The notes: generated by a model not told the origin, from the letters alone. A stretch of DNA of 64,000 nucleotides from Pelecanus crispus (GCF_030463565.1 NC_134660.1:4477501-4541500), one strand, 5' to 3'; positions 1-13,500 are shown, counted from the first letter of the stretch. Program-made: numbers and translations.

Positions 1-3000
1 GTTAAAATGGGAAAGCTTTATTAATCTTGGTTGCCTTTCTCCTAGTGCTCAAGACAGCCTAAAGCAGAGGAAAATAAAAGTAAGCTTTGGTGCTTAAAAC
101 TCACTTTTACCAAATTCTTGTTTAATTGTTCTCATTAAATATGCAAGATCTCATGAATTGGCAAGAGGGCCTTAGATATAAAAGAGACACATTAAACATC
201 AAAAAGTGGGAGGAAAAAATTCAGGAAATGCAAGTTTCAGAAATTAGGAAAATTTACATGATATCGAGTGTACAGTAAAGATATTTAATCAAAGTTCCCC
301 ACAAAAATAATGGGCAATGAAAAGAAAAAAGAAAAACCCCACGGTGTACAAGTTCTAGCTGTTGGGCTTTAGTCCTTTAATTCTTTAAAAGTCTATTGCA
401 GTAAAACTCGATTTGTTACACATTTGGTGTGCTAGCACTCCCCCTGATTATTTGCTTCAATAAGATGTTAAATTGCCTTTACCAGCATTTATGAGCTTTT
501 TCTGGAACATCTAAAAAGAAGGCTGGCATCTTGTTAAAGACTTTATTCATTTAATAAGGCTTTTGTTTTCATCTAGTTTTGTTTTAACAAAGTCACTGTG
601 TTTTCTTTCCTTTGAGCTGATCAGGAAATTCTACATACCCATCCAGTTTTAAAAGACAAATGCCAACAGCAAGACATTGACATATGTAAAACAGGGCAAT
701 GAACTGGATTATTTTTTAAGATGTAATCACAGCCTGTAAGAAAATGCTTTGCTTTTACTTGCAAAATAATCCTGGATTCTGTGGGTTAGAAAATGGAGTG
801 CTTCCTCAGGCAGCTGGTCCCTGTGATGTCAAAGAGCATGTCTACCTCAAATATCGAGGAGGAGCCCGAAGCTGTTTGCCACGCTCCGTTCAGTGTCTGA
901 ACAAACAGCGAGTGAAGCCTCATCCTCTGAGACAGCTTCCTGCATTTGCTTCTGCTGTTTCAAGGTTCAAGATCTAGAACCATACTAAGCCATTGGATTT
1001 TTAGGTGGCTGCCCCTGCTGAGCTCAGAAGGAAGCTGGGACTCCTAGTAACCCGCTGGAAAAAAAAAAAAATCCCCAATTTTAATTTTTCTTACCTTAGT
1101 AAAACATTCCAGACAGGAATTTTAAAGAGGTGCTAGTACTACTGATTAAAAAAATATGTCTTCAGCAGTTTGAAACAGTCTTTGTTCTTCAACAAAAAGT
1201 TTCAGGCTGGGGCCCCCTTTCCCACCCTTTCAAATTCCGTATCGCCTTGCAGCTTCTTCCTAAACATTAGTCCTGATAAATCAAGTCTTCTTCAACCCTA
1301 CAGTGCTTCTCAGTTTATAGCAATATCCCTGGAATATCTTCTGTGAACAATGGGGGTTTTAAAGGAATTACTGAGAATAATTATTTTAAAAGGTAGTTAA
1401 GATACTTATTTATACTTATTTGCTATCACCTGGTAAGTTAGGGATCATCCAGTTCCCATATCTGAGAGTAACTCAGTTTACATTTGGTTTTTGCCTTATA
1501 ATTGTAAAACTACTGCCTCCAAAGTTTCCAGTCACAACCTTGACTTTGACCTCGAAGTTAAACTATCCATTACAGAGATATTTTATCCATTTTCCATTAC
1601 AAAGATATTTTTCTTTGTCTCCACTCTGATTTTGTAATGGGTATTTAAACAAAGTAAACTTCGTATTTAGATAAGTTGAGTAGACAGTGATTATTGGCTA
1701 AGAAGAGATTAACTCCCCGTTTCTGATGTAAATGCTTGCTGAATTGCATTATAGAACAGAGACTCTTGTCCCTCAGCCAATAGGAAGGACTTGCATTTCT
1801 CTCAAAGGTAGAAATGAAATGAAAATAAAAGGGTAAGGAAACTTTCTCTGGTAAATCATTTATTAACCTTAGCAGGTTAATATTGTCCAGAGATGTGAAT
1901 CGCCTTCTTTGGCCAAGCCAGCCACTTGTCCTTCACCTTCTAGGTCCTAGTACAATTCATTGTCTGGGATTAGCGAACAGAAAAACGAGAATGCATATTT
2001 TAAATAGATGTTTTACCAGTGAAAGACAGGTATTTGTTGTCTTGCGGATCCGTTTACTGAGGAGCTGACGATAAGGTGTGAAATCGTGATGCTGCTGCTA
2101 AAGAAAGGTTTCTCTGAATTCCAACACACCAGTTACAGGAAAATTACCACATATAAACAGGATTTAAAAGGCTCGTAGTGCCTGGAAACAATGCTAAATG
2201 CCAAATGAGTTATTTCATTCTAGGGGAAGACTTCAGATCTTATGTTTATAACACAGCTAACATTCTCATAGCAAACCTCTTTCAGCCGGAGCGAGTTTTG
2301 TTTCTCTGTTGGGCTTGCTTCCACTTCCATGGGTTTTTGCCAAAGGAAGGCTCTTTGCTTTCCGTCAGCTGGGGCTACAGTGACACCTAGTAACTGCTTG
2401 GCTAATTACAGCTCAGGCTTCCCCCGGCTCCAGCAGTCAGGAATTCTGCCCCAGGCTCTGCCTTCGCCCCCCAGCACAGCACCCTCGGCTGCCAGCCGTC
2501 CCCTGCTTATGCTGACACGCTCCCTACAGTGTAAAATCATGCTGTCAATCAGACACTTTAATTAATTAGTGATACAGTATCACCTCTAAAGTCCTGCCTG
2601 CACGCTTTCTACATTTTACATTATGCCCCGCACGGCCGCTATGCCAGCAGTTCACTCCCTACACAAAATGCATCTGCTAGCTATCTTACTGAACAGACTA
2701 GATTTACTTCTTATGTGATACTTGAGTTAAATAACAATTCAAATACTGTAGATTCGACAGTCCCATCAAAAGAGAAAGCTGCATTTTCAGCTGTATTTCC
2801 AATAAATAAGGTACCAACAAGGTAATCTGAGAAAGCAGGACTTGGCAGTTTTTGCATGATTTGCAACCAGTGACTTGAAAAGGTTTTCCACATATTAAAA
2901 CTTAACAACAGTACTGTAAGAATTACAAAATTCCCATTTTAGGAAAATGATTTCCACAGTGTTTAGAAGATGTTTACGTGCAATGAGGAGAGACCATACT

Positions 3001-5789
3001 TTCCGCCTTCCCGTACTTTCCCGCAGTAATTCAAACTGTATAAATCTGAAGGCTACGTCAAAGAATAAATATCTTCTGAATGTTGGGGAAGCTGTTGTAT
3101 GCTCAGATGGGCAGCAAAACTGAGTGCAGAAGGAATTGCATAGGTGCCTCTGAAAGCAGAACAGCAGGCTAGTAGTGCAGATAATTGGCGATCCAAATAC
3201 TGATTCAGTGATTGCTCTCTACTTCCAAGCTTAAGAGAAAGCAGGGACATTTCATCTTGTTAAGTTCAGTTAGTATTTTTCTTGTTGATGAAGAAAGGTA
3301 TTCGAAAACACCCTTCTTTCTTCATTTACAGATCCCGGCTCTGAGAAAACCAGATAAAACTCTCGTGATGTCAGTATTCCACCAAGAAGCCTTCATATCG
3401 AGTACCCTTTTCATTGGTTTTTTTATACCCCCACTTTTCTCCTACTTTAATTAAAGCCAAAACAGTGTGTTTATGCCACACAGGCCTTTTTGTAGTCCTG
3501 CTGATGTCTTTAAAAGTCCAAACACTGATTGCTAATTACTTTAAAAGACCATAGGTCAAGGTAACTAGTACTGAAGTCAACATGGCATTTCTATTGATTA
3601 TGGCCTAAAACAGCCTCACCTAATTGGAAACAGTTGGCTAGAAAGTTGGGGTTTTAACTGACCTCCTTTAACCTTTAAAATCACAAGCTACGGAGATGCC
3701 TGTGGTTCCGTTACTGTGTGTTTTGAGTCACATATAATACTGACATTCTTTGCTTCTGAGGTTTCTTCTGATTAGAGCTTGAGCTTATGAAGTGCTGTGA
3801 TCCCGTACACAGCTTACAGCCAAAAGGTCCAAAGCACACTTTGACATCTGTTGATTGAATGCACATGACAACAAACCGCTGAGTGCATTGCCTTCAGCTT
3901 GAGTGGGATGAACTTTCAGTAAAGTTCTTGTATTTAATGTTCTCTGTCTTTAACGACTAACATGGCCTGAGCAAAGAGGGTCTTTCCTTTGTTTTGGAGG
4001 CGAGAATGAAGGCAGAAGGAAAGCAGTTACTCAGATCTTGACTTGAATGCTGACATACAAAGACACTGAGTTGAACCCATGCAAAGCAACTAGAAAATAC
4101 TGCTGTTGTTTGGAAGCGAAGATAGGAAGGAGCCTGAAGGCTTTGCTGTACTGTACAGAAAGAAGCCCCGAGTATTTGTATCTCAGAAAAAAAATTGGAT
4201 TGATTGGTACAAATTTGCTGTATAAATTCTTTTAAGCTATGCTCAGATTTGTATATGAACCTTCCGAATTCTTGTCTGATTAACACATTTCCTAACTTCT
4301 CAATTCCACATAGACTTGAAATATATTACTTAATAAATTACAATTCTTTTTATTGTGTGTGATGAAAGGGTATAATTTTGCACGTTTTAAGGCACTTAAT
4401 ATCCCCTATGCTCCTTGCTAACACTGTGCTGGTTATTGTCCGTCACTGGAAACCTGATCCGCGTGTGTGGCTGTGCTCACTGGTCTCCAGGCTGGTCCTT
4501 ACGAACTATGTACTAACTGCATGAATTAGAAGGTAAGTATTAAACATGAACTATACTTGATGATGTGACTGATAACCATCCCAAGTGAAGAGTACCTAGC
4601 ATATTTGTGATTATTCCTGAACAAAATTACTTACTAAGCACTGTATTCACAGAACATTGCATTCCTTCTTTACCCAGCAAAGATTAGTAACTTCTGAGTC
4701 AGACTTACGCCTAGATTCTGGGAATGAGGAAACAAAGATCTTGTGGTTACTCATTTTGCACAAACTGGTTCTTCTCAGAGTAGTGGTTTTTACCATGGGG
4801 TGAAATGGAAGCAGCTGCCAACTGCAATTTGCTTCAAAAAGGCAGGGTCTGCTGGTCACACTCCATGCATGTCATACACATTCGGCGGCTGAGGAGCCCC
4901 GATCTTTGATACGCTACAGCCACTGAGCGTTTTCTTTTTTCCTGAACATTTAACACTGAATTCTCACCTCCGCAAACACCGCTGTGTCACATCTGAGTGG
5001 TAAAGAGCAGGCTCAGCCCAGCAGGCTCCTCACCCTTTCTGTGCACACTGCTTGCTACAGCTTTTAGCCAAAACAGCCGGCATGTCTTAGAAGAGGCAAG
5101 CACGGCACAACTGCTTCTGCACTGCGCGTACCATAAGGCTCCCAAATATATTTGAGCACTTCCCACACACTCTGGATACTGGGACCATCTCAGTGCAGGG
5201 CTGAAAGTATTCAACGCAGATGATGAGCAAGTCCTAAGCAGCTTAGGTCTGCTTTTATCTATCAGTGCAGGCAAAAATCAAAGGAATTGGCCTCTTAGGG
5301 CAGGATTCTGCTCACCTAACATCAGGTGCGATGTAGACCTGCAGCTCGGCTAGCTGCCTCAGCCTTCTTTTTTTATATGCAAGAGAAAAGAGCATTTCAG
5401 GTCACCATTCATCTGACCCAGTTCAGACCTGCTAGTGCCCAGTGAGCGCACCAGGGCTGACTACGACGGGAGCCTAAGGCTATGCCCGCAGCCCAGGTTG
5501 ACTCAGATTTATCAGATGAAGCCCGCATTGGAGTCTAGGTGCGATGTGCTGCGCTTCTCAGACATGCTATAAATCCCTTCTGAGAACAAAACCGACGTTC
5601 CTCTTCAAAACCCTTACCGCTAGTCCGCAGCCCAGGGGCTGGCGAGAAGCACACCTGCCAATGGCTAATTTTAGAGTGTCCTAGTTGCCAGCCTCAGAGG
5701 TGTTGCCTTCCCTCTGTCCAATACCTAAGTAGTCGGTAGGGAAATTAAAGGGGATTAAAATAATGATGCTATTTCGTATCCTTCTCCAG
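1..5789. other. AT-rich intergenic DNA, no recognisable gene
   Basis: This stretch is AT-rich, with frequent short A and T runs and scattered stops in all frames. The longest open frames are about 60-110 codons and resemble no family I know. In mammals MRC2 is followed by the convergent gene MARCHF10, so this could be the space between them. I looked for the MARCHF10 RING-CH domain and C-terminal helices on the plus strand and did not see them. A distal 3' UTR or a non-coding transcript cannot be excluded. Confidence 0.6.
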
Positions 5790-5874
5790 ATGAACCCAGC
5801 CTGAACCAGACCTCATGGAATTTTCTAATGACTCCTTTAAAATGGATGTGCTCAATTCAAGTTTAGAAGACCAG
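5790..5874 (+). other. Possible short coding exon, unassigned
   Basis: A pyrimidine-rich tract ending in CAG at 5787-5789 and a GTAAAA donor at 5875 bound an 85-base segment. An ATG at 5815 opens 20 codons (MEFSNDSFKMDVLNSSLEDQ) that end in phase 0 at the donor. The frame has a stop at 5791-5793, so this could only be a first coding exon. I do not recognise the peptide. The position is against it, because any downstream exon would lie within the 3' end of MRC2 on the other strand. It may be chance. Confidence 0.15.
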
Positions 5875-7150
5875 GTAAAAGGCAGAGACACTTCATCTCC
5901 GTGAGAAAGGGTCTTTGGTTACTACAAACTATTATCTTCTCCAAAGGCCGCATTTATTTTAAATTTAAAAAAAAAAAAGAAGTGCATTCTGCACTTTACT
6001 GTTTAGAATCAGCAGTGCAAGTTTCCCTGGGCTTCCTTTGAAGAGAAGCCGCATACCTGAATTCAGGTCAGGTCACCCTGAGAGCGTTCAAGCTCCAGAA
6101 CAAGGATGACCCGAGCGTCCTTGCCCCCGCTGCAGTGCGGTGTTGCTCAGCATTATTTCCACTGCTGTTTGCAATTAAACGGAGCAGCCCTCGCTGCCCC
6201 CCCGCCAGCTCCTCACCTCTTGGGTGAAAAACAAAAGAGGAAAATCATCTGTTCCTTCAAAGACATCCCGCGAGCTTCTGCTCCAAGCGCTGTGCTCTTC
6301 ACCAAATGAAAGGCAAAACCAAATGGCCCCGGCAAACCCGAGGGAAACCTTGCTGAGATCCCATCTCTCCCAACCGCACCCGCGGGGCGTGGGGGGGGAG
6401 GGCGCTGGGTCTGTACCCCAGGGAAGGGAGCGGTGGGCGCGGGCAGCCCCAGGCTACCGAAGGGTCGGGGGGAAGCCCTGAAGCAGAGGGAGGTGAGAAA
6501 ACAGCACCCTGCGCGAACGCGGTGCGAGCAGGGCGAAGCCTCGTGCAGAAACGCTGCTGGCAGCTGCCCCCCGTGCGACGCCCGTGCCCGCGGGACGCTG
6601 CCGACCTCCCTGCTTCAGAAGCGCTCTTCTGCAACGGCGTGGGTGCAGCTCGCGCCCGCGGGCTTCCTCCCTCGGCGGGGCCTGGGAACGCCACGGCCCG
6701 GCCAGGGTGTTTGGTGCTAGGACGGTCGCATCCGCCGTTCACCGCTCCGGTACAAGCTACGGGGTGGAGCAGGCTCAGCTGGGTTACAGCCCCATCTCCC
6801 AAGCCTTGGGGAGAAACGGAAGTTTCAGTGTTTTTTCAAGGATTCTACTCAATCTGGCGTCTTCCTTGAGCTTAGGAGTCATCCGCAAGAAAACGTTGCC
6901 CATTCTCCTTCATCTTCTCCCTCCGGCCGACTCTTCCGAACAGCCCCCAGCAGAGGAGAGCCCCACACCCACGGGACGCACACCCAGGAATTAACACCGC
7001 ACCCCCCTCACCCGGGCAGCCTCTGAGTCTCCTCCGCTAAAGACACGTAGCTGCAATTTCAGCTTTATGTTCGCTACTTGTTAGGGACACAGGGCAAGAC
7101 AAGTTTGGTTTTTCCCAAATAAAAGAGAAAAAAAAAAAAGGGAAGAAAAT
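5875..7150. other. Transition from AT-rich to GC-rich DNA, no gene seen
   Basis: Base composition changes near 6100 from AT-rich to GC-rich with many CpGs (about 6300-7000). Several overlapping open frames of 95-167 codons exist on both strands. They are rich in Pro, Arg, Ala and Gly as expected from GC-rich DNA, and show no domain or splice structure. Confidence 0.5.
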
Positions 7151-7166
7151 CGGTGGGGAAGGAAAT

Positions 7167-7172
7167 TTTATT
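7167..7172 (-). terminator. MRC2: Candidate MRC2 polyadenylation signal
   Basis: A canonical AATAAA is read on the minus strand here, about 2.6 kb after the MRC2 stop. It is followed on that strand by a U-rich tract (complement of the A run at about 7129-7140), as expected for a downstream element. I found no other canonical AATAAA between this site and the stop codon on the minus strand. RNA evidence is lacking, and a variant hexamer nearer the stop could be used instead. Confidence 0.35.
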
Positions 7173-7224
7173 TCCAAGCTTCTAAAAGGATCTTACAAAC
7201 CACAGAGAGTAAAAAAATGCAAAA

Positions 7225-7262
7225 CTATATATATATATATATATTATATATATATATATAAT
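7225..7262. repeat. (TA)n microsatellite
   Basis: About 19 TA dinucleotides with one phase break in the middle (ATATTATA). It lies just upstream, in transcript sense, of the candidate MRC2 polyadenylation signal. Confidence 0.95.
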
Positions 7263-7463
7263 TGACAAGGTCTGTGTAAGCAATTCTTCACATTATTCTA
7301 ATGGTGATAGGAGATACCACTTAACCATATATGCGTTTTTCCTGTAATCCTGATCGCTGCCGACAGCTGACAAAACTCTTTTCATACAAAATTTCCCCTA
7401 GACTGTACAGATTTCTTTTCTTGAAAGCAAAGGAGAAGAAAAGAGAACAAATTAATCAAGGAG

Positions 7464-7485
7464 AAAAAAAAAAAAAAAAAAAAAA
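7464..7485. repeat. A22 homopolymer
   Basis: An uninterrupted run of 22 A on the plus strand (U22 in an MRC2-sense transcript). No flanking retroelement sequence is recognised. Confidence 0.9.
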
Positions 7486-9777
7486 GAAACTCTCTTAAAC
7501 GAGGCGTTCCCAGGCAGGGCTGCGTGAAAGCCAGGCGCGATCCCTCCCGCACGGCTACGGGACCTCCTCCCCAGCCCGCAGCGCTCCCCGCCTCTCCGCG
7601 GCACGGGCTTTCCTCCGGGCTTTCCTCCGGCGCCGCTCACTCACCACCGCCCCAGCCATGCCCCCCGTCCTTCCCTGCACCCACCTTGCCCGGGTCTCAT
7701 GCGCTTCTCCAGACGAGCCCCAGGCCTGCCCGACTGCACCCCTCGACCTCAGCACCGCTCCTCGCCCGCTCCTTCCCACCAATCCTAACCTCAACCTTCA
7801 TTTTTTAGGACTTCCTAACAGCTCTGCTCATCCAGGAGGAGTTAATCCAGAACCCCCATCCCCACCAGCAGCACAACTTCCAGCTCAGCGTCCCTCCTGC
7901 TATTCCAACCATCCCTGCAGCGGGGATGCCAGCGCACTCCAAGCTTCCTGCTTGTACATCAACGCCTGCTGGGGATGAGGAGGAATTCATGCTCGGCTTT
8001 TCAGGATCCAGCACCCACGTCAGAAAGCCATGGGCCCATGGACAAAATCAACAGCTCCAAACCAGAAAGAACCTCAGAAAATAAATGCAGAGAAAGCCAA
8101 GAGAGAGAAACGGAGCCGGGGCAGCTCCATGCGCTCCAGATTCTCGCTTGCCCTGAAACGTCACGGCGGCTTTTGGACATTGCCAAAAAGTAAACAAAAT
8201 CCCAATGATCCCTTGTTCCCCCAGCCCACCCCCCAACAGTTTCTTAAACACTTAATGTCCAGCTTAAGTGAAACCAACAGATTTTCAAATCCACACAGGT
8301 GTCAAAAAGGAGAGTAACAAGAATTAGCTAGTTCCCGTTGTCATAACAACAACAAAAAAACCAACTCGAGCCTCAGAGGCAGAGGGCTAAATGCAACGTC
8401 TCTCGCAGGGGCTGCGCCGCCCCCCTTCAGAGGGCTACGGGGCTCTTTGGGTCCCATTCCCAGCAGGGAACCCCCCTCGGGGCCCGAACGGCTCCCGCTG
8501 TCTCCAGGCACCCCCGGTCGCGGCCCCGGCCCCGGGGATGCCGCTGCAGGCAGCCGATGGAGGACGGCTCAGCCCCGGGCAGGGCCTACCCCGCGTCGCC
8601 TTCCTCCTCCTCCACTACACCCTACGCGTAAAACAGGCAACCACAAACACCCCAGCCAGCTGTGTGAAAGAACGTATATATTCAGCACGCACTCAATACA
8701 GTATAGCAAAAAAAGCTATCGTTTCCTTAAAAAAAAAAAAAACCCAACAACCACCGAACTTTCCAAGTATCCACCAAAGCTTCCAGATCGCTCCCCACCC
8801 TACAGCCCCGACGCTCGCCCTCCTGGCCCGAACAAGGGACCGGCGGCAAGCGACCGCAGCCGCGTGGCGGCCCTGCCCGGCAAGGGACGGAGGCCGGCCC
8901 CGGCTCTCCGGCAGCGCCCTGTGCCGCAGCACCCAGCTCCTCCGGCGGAGCCTGGGGTGCCGAGGGAGCTCCCGCCGGGGAGGGGCCTGGCCAGCGGTTT
9001 GCTCCGGTGCCATCACGTGCAGTTATTTGGGGGGGACACACACCAAAGTGACAGAAAGCGGGGCGGGCTCCGGCTGCCAGCCCGGGGGGAGCAGCCGTAG
9101 CCTCGCCGGGGCTGGACGCAGCCCTAGGGATGTGCCAGGGAGGAGAGGGGGTCCCATCGCTGATGCCGGGGGGGTCCACGCTCCGACTGCTGCAACGGCG
9201 TCTCCGCTGCTTTCTGCCGGAGGTGGGGGACGAGGCCGAGGAGGGGGAGAGGAGCGGCACGGCGGCGGGGACGGGGGGCTGGCAGGGCCCTCGCCGCTGC
9301 GCGGAGGGGAGGTAGATCGTCTTTAGAGACCTCTTGCCCAGGAGGATGTCACCTCGGACACCAGCTCGGTTCCTGGGGGAACGAGCCCGTCGCAGGGCCC
9401 TGAACGCCCGCGCTTGCCTTCTCCCGAGGGGAAGGTGTCTCGGAGCCTGTTCACGCCACCAGAAAGCTCTTGAACTGGAAGGGCAACTTTCCTCAAAACT
9501 TTTTAGCCCTGAAACTGCCTCCACAGCTGCTGCAGGCAAACTCCCGGCCGCCGAGGACAAGCCCGGAGGTGGTGGCAGCGACGCGCGGGGCAGGAAGAGC
9601 CCCAGCTCCCTCCGCTCGCCCGCCTGGCCGGCCCCCAGCCCCGACCCCAGCCCCTCTGCCCGCCCTGCTGCAACGGTCCCGCTGCCGCCCCTGCCCCGTG
9701 CGCCGTGGGGATAGCGTGTGTGATGCTCTCCGTCCTCCCCCCTCCCCAGGTCCCCGTCCCCAGCGTCCCCCCTGCCG

Positions 9778-10559
9778 TTAGTCTTGCTGCTCGTTCATCT
9801 CCATGTCCGACACCAGGATGTTCTTCTCGGCGGATTCGCTGGGGTTGGAGGTGGTGCGGCTGTAGCGGGCACTCTCGAAGGCACCCCGCTCCGCGCTCCG
9901 CCGACGCCTGTACAGGTAGACGGCAACGCCCAGCACGGCGCACAGCGCCAGCGTCGACAGCACCACGACCGTGATGGCCGTCGTGTTCTCCGGCAGAGCT
10001 GCAGGGAGGGGAAACGGCCGGTGAAAGGCAGCCTGCCGTCTCCCACCGTCTCATCCCGCAAGAGGGGCTTTGGCTGGTGGGTCTCCAGCTGGACAGGGGC
10101 TCTCAGGCAGGAGGGGTTGGAGCAGGACAGGACTGGAGTCTGCTTTGGTGTTTTGGGGACATCCTGCCCGTGACAGAGCTCCCAGGGCTGGGCAGCCTCT
10201 CTGGGTCGCTCCTGATGCGCGTGAACACCTGGCAGCTGCCTGGGATGGATCTTTGGGATCGCCGCAGCAACACGGTGCCTGTCCCCCAGCCCGGCCAGGC
10301 AGCGCGGGCAAGGGCAGGAGAGCCCAGCAAGGGGCTGGCCGGACACACTCCGCCACGGAGGGACGGCTCCTGCTGCTGGGGAGTCCTAGCCAAGGGCCAA
10401 AGCCACCTGGCAATGGGATTTCCCACCCACAAACACCATGTCTCTGGTTATTAATGCAAGCCAAGCTGCAGCACGGCCCCCCCGTGCCAGTGCCTGTCCC
10501 GGTGCTGTGCCCAGGCCAACGGTGCCACTCACCTGCCCTGGAAAAGCTGCTCTCCTCCG
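9778..10559 (-). CDS. MRC2: MRC2 exons 29-30: stalk, membrane helix and endocytic tail
   Basis: Exon 29 (10533-10559, 27 nt, nine codons AEESSFSRA) encodes part of the stalk. Exon 30 (coding 9778-9998) encodes residues 1398-1470 and ends in TAA. The membrane helix runs from about 1405 to 1427, followed by four arginines as a stop-transfer signal. The tail keeps the acidic residue Glu1455 four positions before Leu1459-Val1460; the matching Leu-Val pair drives clathrin-dependent uptake in mammalian MRC2. The last residues, [10 protein letters not shown], are nearly as in mammals. Confidence 0.95.
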
Positions 10560-13500
10560 CTGCAACGGCAACACAGACAGATGAGCGCGCAGCCACGGCA
10601 CCCTCCCCTCTTCCCAACGCCAGCACCGCCGGCCCCGCGTCCTCCGCTGCTCCCAGCGCCGCACCGCGCAGGCGCTGGGTGACGCGCAGCTGCGGGGGTC
10701 CTCTGGTTCTGCTCTGCCACCCCCCCACCAGCCTCATCCTGCCCCAAGGTGCTGACCCGGCCGCTGAGATGTGCACAGCCCCCCCAAGCTCCAGAGCCCA
10801 GTGGGGCCCTGCAGACCCCAGCACTGGCCCCTACTGTCCCCCCACACTGGAACTGCCCAACGCACGTGGCCGGTGCTGCCAGCGGGACGGAGCTCTGCCC
10901 TGCAGCACCCTGCCTGGACCCCCAGCTCACCCCACATCAGCCCAGGCACCTCGGGGAGCGGGGGGGCCCTACCTCGGGGGATCTTGCAGATGACCCCCAT
11001 GGTGACGTTGGTGCAGGAGCCCAGGCGCCACACGCCGTTGCTGCTCTGGATCCAGTAGCAGCTGTTCTGGCTGAGCATGCTGGGCCCCGTGTCATGCTGA
11101 CCCCAGTTGGAGTAGTTCACGGCGGTGTTGTCATGCCAAACCAAGGTACCACCTGGGAAATGGAAGAATTAGGTCTGGAGAGGCTGAAGGGGACACCCCA
11201 TCTTTGCTGCAGTTCAGAAAGCACGGGGAGGTGTGATGGGGCGACGGGGAGACGCGATGGGGTGACGGGGAGACAGGAGGCATGATGGGGCGATGGGGAG
11301 GACCAGGGGCTGCAGGGCACCTTCCTGAACCTGCAGGCTCCAGCGCCTTGGAGGAGGCTCTGGGCTTGAAAGCCCCCACTCCCACCCCACCAAGCCCGAG
11401 AAGGACACACATGGCACGTCCAGCATGGCCTGAGGCAATGGGGCTCCTGGCTGCACCATGGCGTGAGCCCCCCATGCTGATGCCACCACCAAGGGCTTCC
11501 TCTGCTCACCACAGCCCTGGTGGGAATTCATGGTGTTGCCTAAGGGGATAAAACTTGTTCCTTTCTTTGTACCTTTGGGGTTGAAGGTCATGCCCAGCCA
11601 GGCACCCTTGGATGGGCCCTCGTACGCCTGGAGATGCTCCCACACGAAGACGTTTTCCATCTCATCCTGGATGGACAACACTGTGCCACCAACTGTGGAG
11701 GAAGGAGTGTCAGGGAAGAGCCCAGAGCTCGGAGGATGGAGCTTGGGAGCAGCAGTGCCCGAGAGGACAAATCTGAGGAACCATGCACAAACCACACGGG
11801 AGTTGGGGAACACCAACATGTAACAGCAAGGAGGAGAGGATGGCTGACCAAGGCTGGACACAGGTGCAGGGCCAGGAGGTCCCATTCATGCACCCACAGG
11901 CATCCTGGGGACCCCATCCTCTTCCATTTCCAAGGGTGCATCACCCCGCTCCGGCCATCACAGCCCCCCCATACCTTTCTGGCACCTTCTCATGGCGTCC
12001 TTCTGCCCCAGGGTGATCTCCATGTGGAAGGTGTAGCAGTGGTCCCGGAAGGGGATCCAGGACGAGTCCTCCAGCGACTTGGGGCAGCTGCCGCTGTAGC
12101 TCCACTTGTGCGTGCGGGGGGCACCTGGGGAGCACACGGTGCGTTGGCGGGGGCGGAGGGGCACAGGGTCTCGGGGTCCCGCAGCATGTTGGGGCACCCA
12201 GCCCCGCAGGGACGCGCACAGAGCTCCAGAAGGTCCCCCGTGGGATGCCATCTCCAAGCCTTGGGCGCTTTCCACCCGGTCCACCTCCCGCCAAGCCCCT
12301 GTGTCCCCCCGGGGCCAGCACCTGCTCGGAGCTGGCAGATGCCCCCCTGCAGCTTGGTGTCGCAGCCGGCCGTGCGCCAGCTCCCGTCCGCGTCCATGTA
12401 GGCGCAGCCGGCAAGCTGCTGGGGCTCCCCGTCCTGCCAGTTGGTGTAGAAGAGGTTCTCCTCTGACAGCCACGAGTAACTCCGGCCTCCCTGGAGAACC
12501 AAGGGGAGGAGAAGCTGGGGGGGCTTCCACAACCCCCTGGGAACCCCCGCCCCGGGCACCTGCCCCCTTCCCTAACCTCATCGTTGGCCAACCCGATCCA
12601 GAGCGGAGCCCGCAGGCTGCTGACAGCCTGTGTGAGGAAAGCCTGGCTGTAGGGGTCCGGGATGGTGGCCAGGGTGGCGTTGAGGGTCTCGCAGAGCAGC
12701 AGCGCCTCGTGCCACCTGAGGGGTTTCTGCAGGATGCGGTAAGTGCTGTTGTGGTAAAAGAGGGTGCCGGTGGGCGAAGGGGGGTACGGCGTCCGCGCGG
12801 GGCTCAGGGTCGGGTCTGGGGGAGCAAAGAGACATGGTGAGAGGACAGGCTGGCATCCCAGGGGGTCACCCCCTCATCCACCCCCCACCCAAGCTGGGGT
12901 GTCCCTGGCAGCACTGCGCACAGGGCACAGACCCCTAGGGACGTTCCGGATACAGCCGGGGAGGGCAGAGAGTCCACGTCCCCAGGGGTGATGGGCAGTG
13001 CCACCCCGGTGCCACCCCCACCTTGGGGCTGTCCCTCAGGATGCACGGCCCTATGGGACACGCAGAGCCAGGCTAGCGTGCACAGGCTTGGGGGTGCCCC
13101 ACAAACTGCTGGGACCAGGGACCCCCCCCAGCTCAAGCCCATCTCCCCCAGCACCCTGAGCTCCCCCCAGGCTGAGCCCATCGCCCTGAGCCCCCCAGCC
13201 ACAGCCCCACCACAGCATGGGGCGGCGGTGGCAGGTCCCCAGGGAGCAGAGATTGGGGCTGTCCCCCCGTCCCTCTGCTACCTATGCTCCGCTGGCAGAT
13301 GTAGCCGTGCTTCTCCTCCAGGCAGCTCCGGTCGTCCCAGCGCCCCGTGAAGTGGGGGGGCAAGCCGTGCCACACCACCACGCAGTTGGTCTGCACAGCC
13401 AAGCCGCAAGGTCAGCGCTGCCCTCAGCATCGTCATCCCACCCCCGTGGACACCGCCACCCCAGGGACCCCCACCCCACAGGGCCAGACCCTGCTCTGCC

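Larger units (their letters stand above)
7150..9777 (-). other. MRC2: Presumed 3' UTR of MRC2
   Basis: This is the sequence between the MRC2 stop codon and the candidate polyadenylation signal. It has no intron evidence and no convincing coding frame. The 311-codon plus-strand frame at 8391-9326 and its minus-strand counterparts are low-complexity products of GC-rich sequence. The left part contains a TA microsatellite and an A22 run. The 3' limit is uncertain. Confidence 0.4.

Noticed and set aside
2568-2582. Short perfect inverted repeat GTGATA-CAG-TATCAC
   Set aside because: Six-base arms occur by chance in AT-rich DNA and nothing around it suggests an RNA gene or site.
1-6000. MARCHF10 3' exons expected by synteny
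   Set aside because: No RING-CH cysteine pattern or C-terminal helix of MARCHF10 was found on either strand in this interval.
8391-9560. 311-codon plus-strand and 277-codon minus-strand frames in the MRC2 3' UTR
   Set aside because: Both have Pro/Arg/Gly/Ala-rich composition expected from GC-rich DNA, overlap each other, and have no domain or splice pattern.
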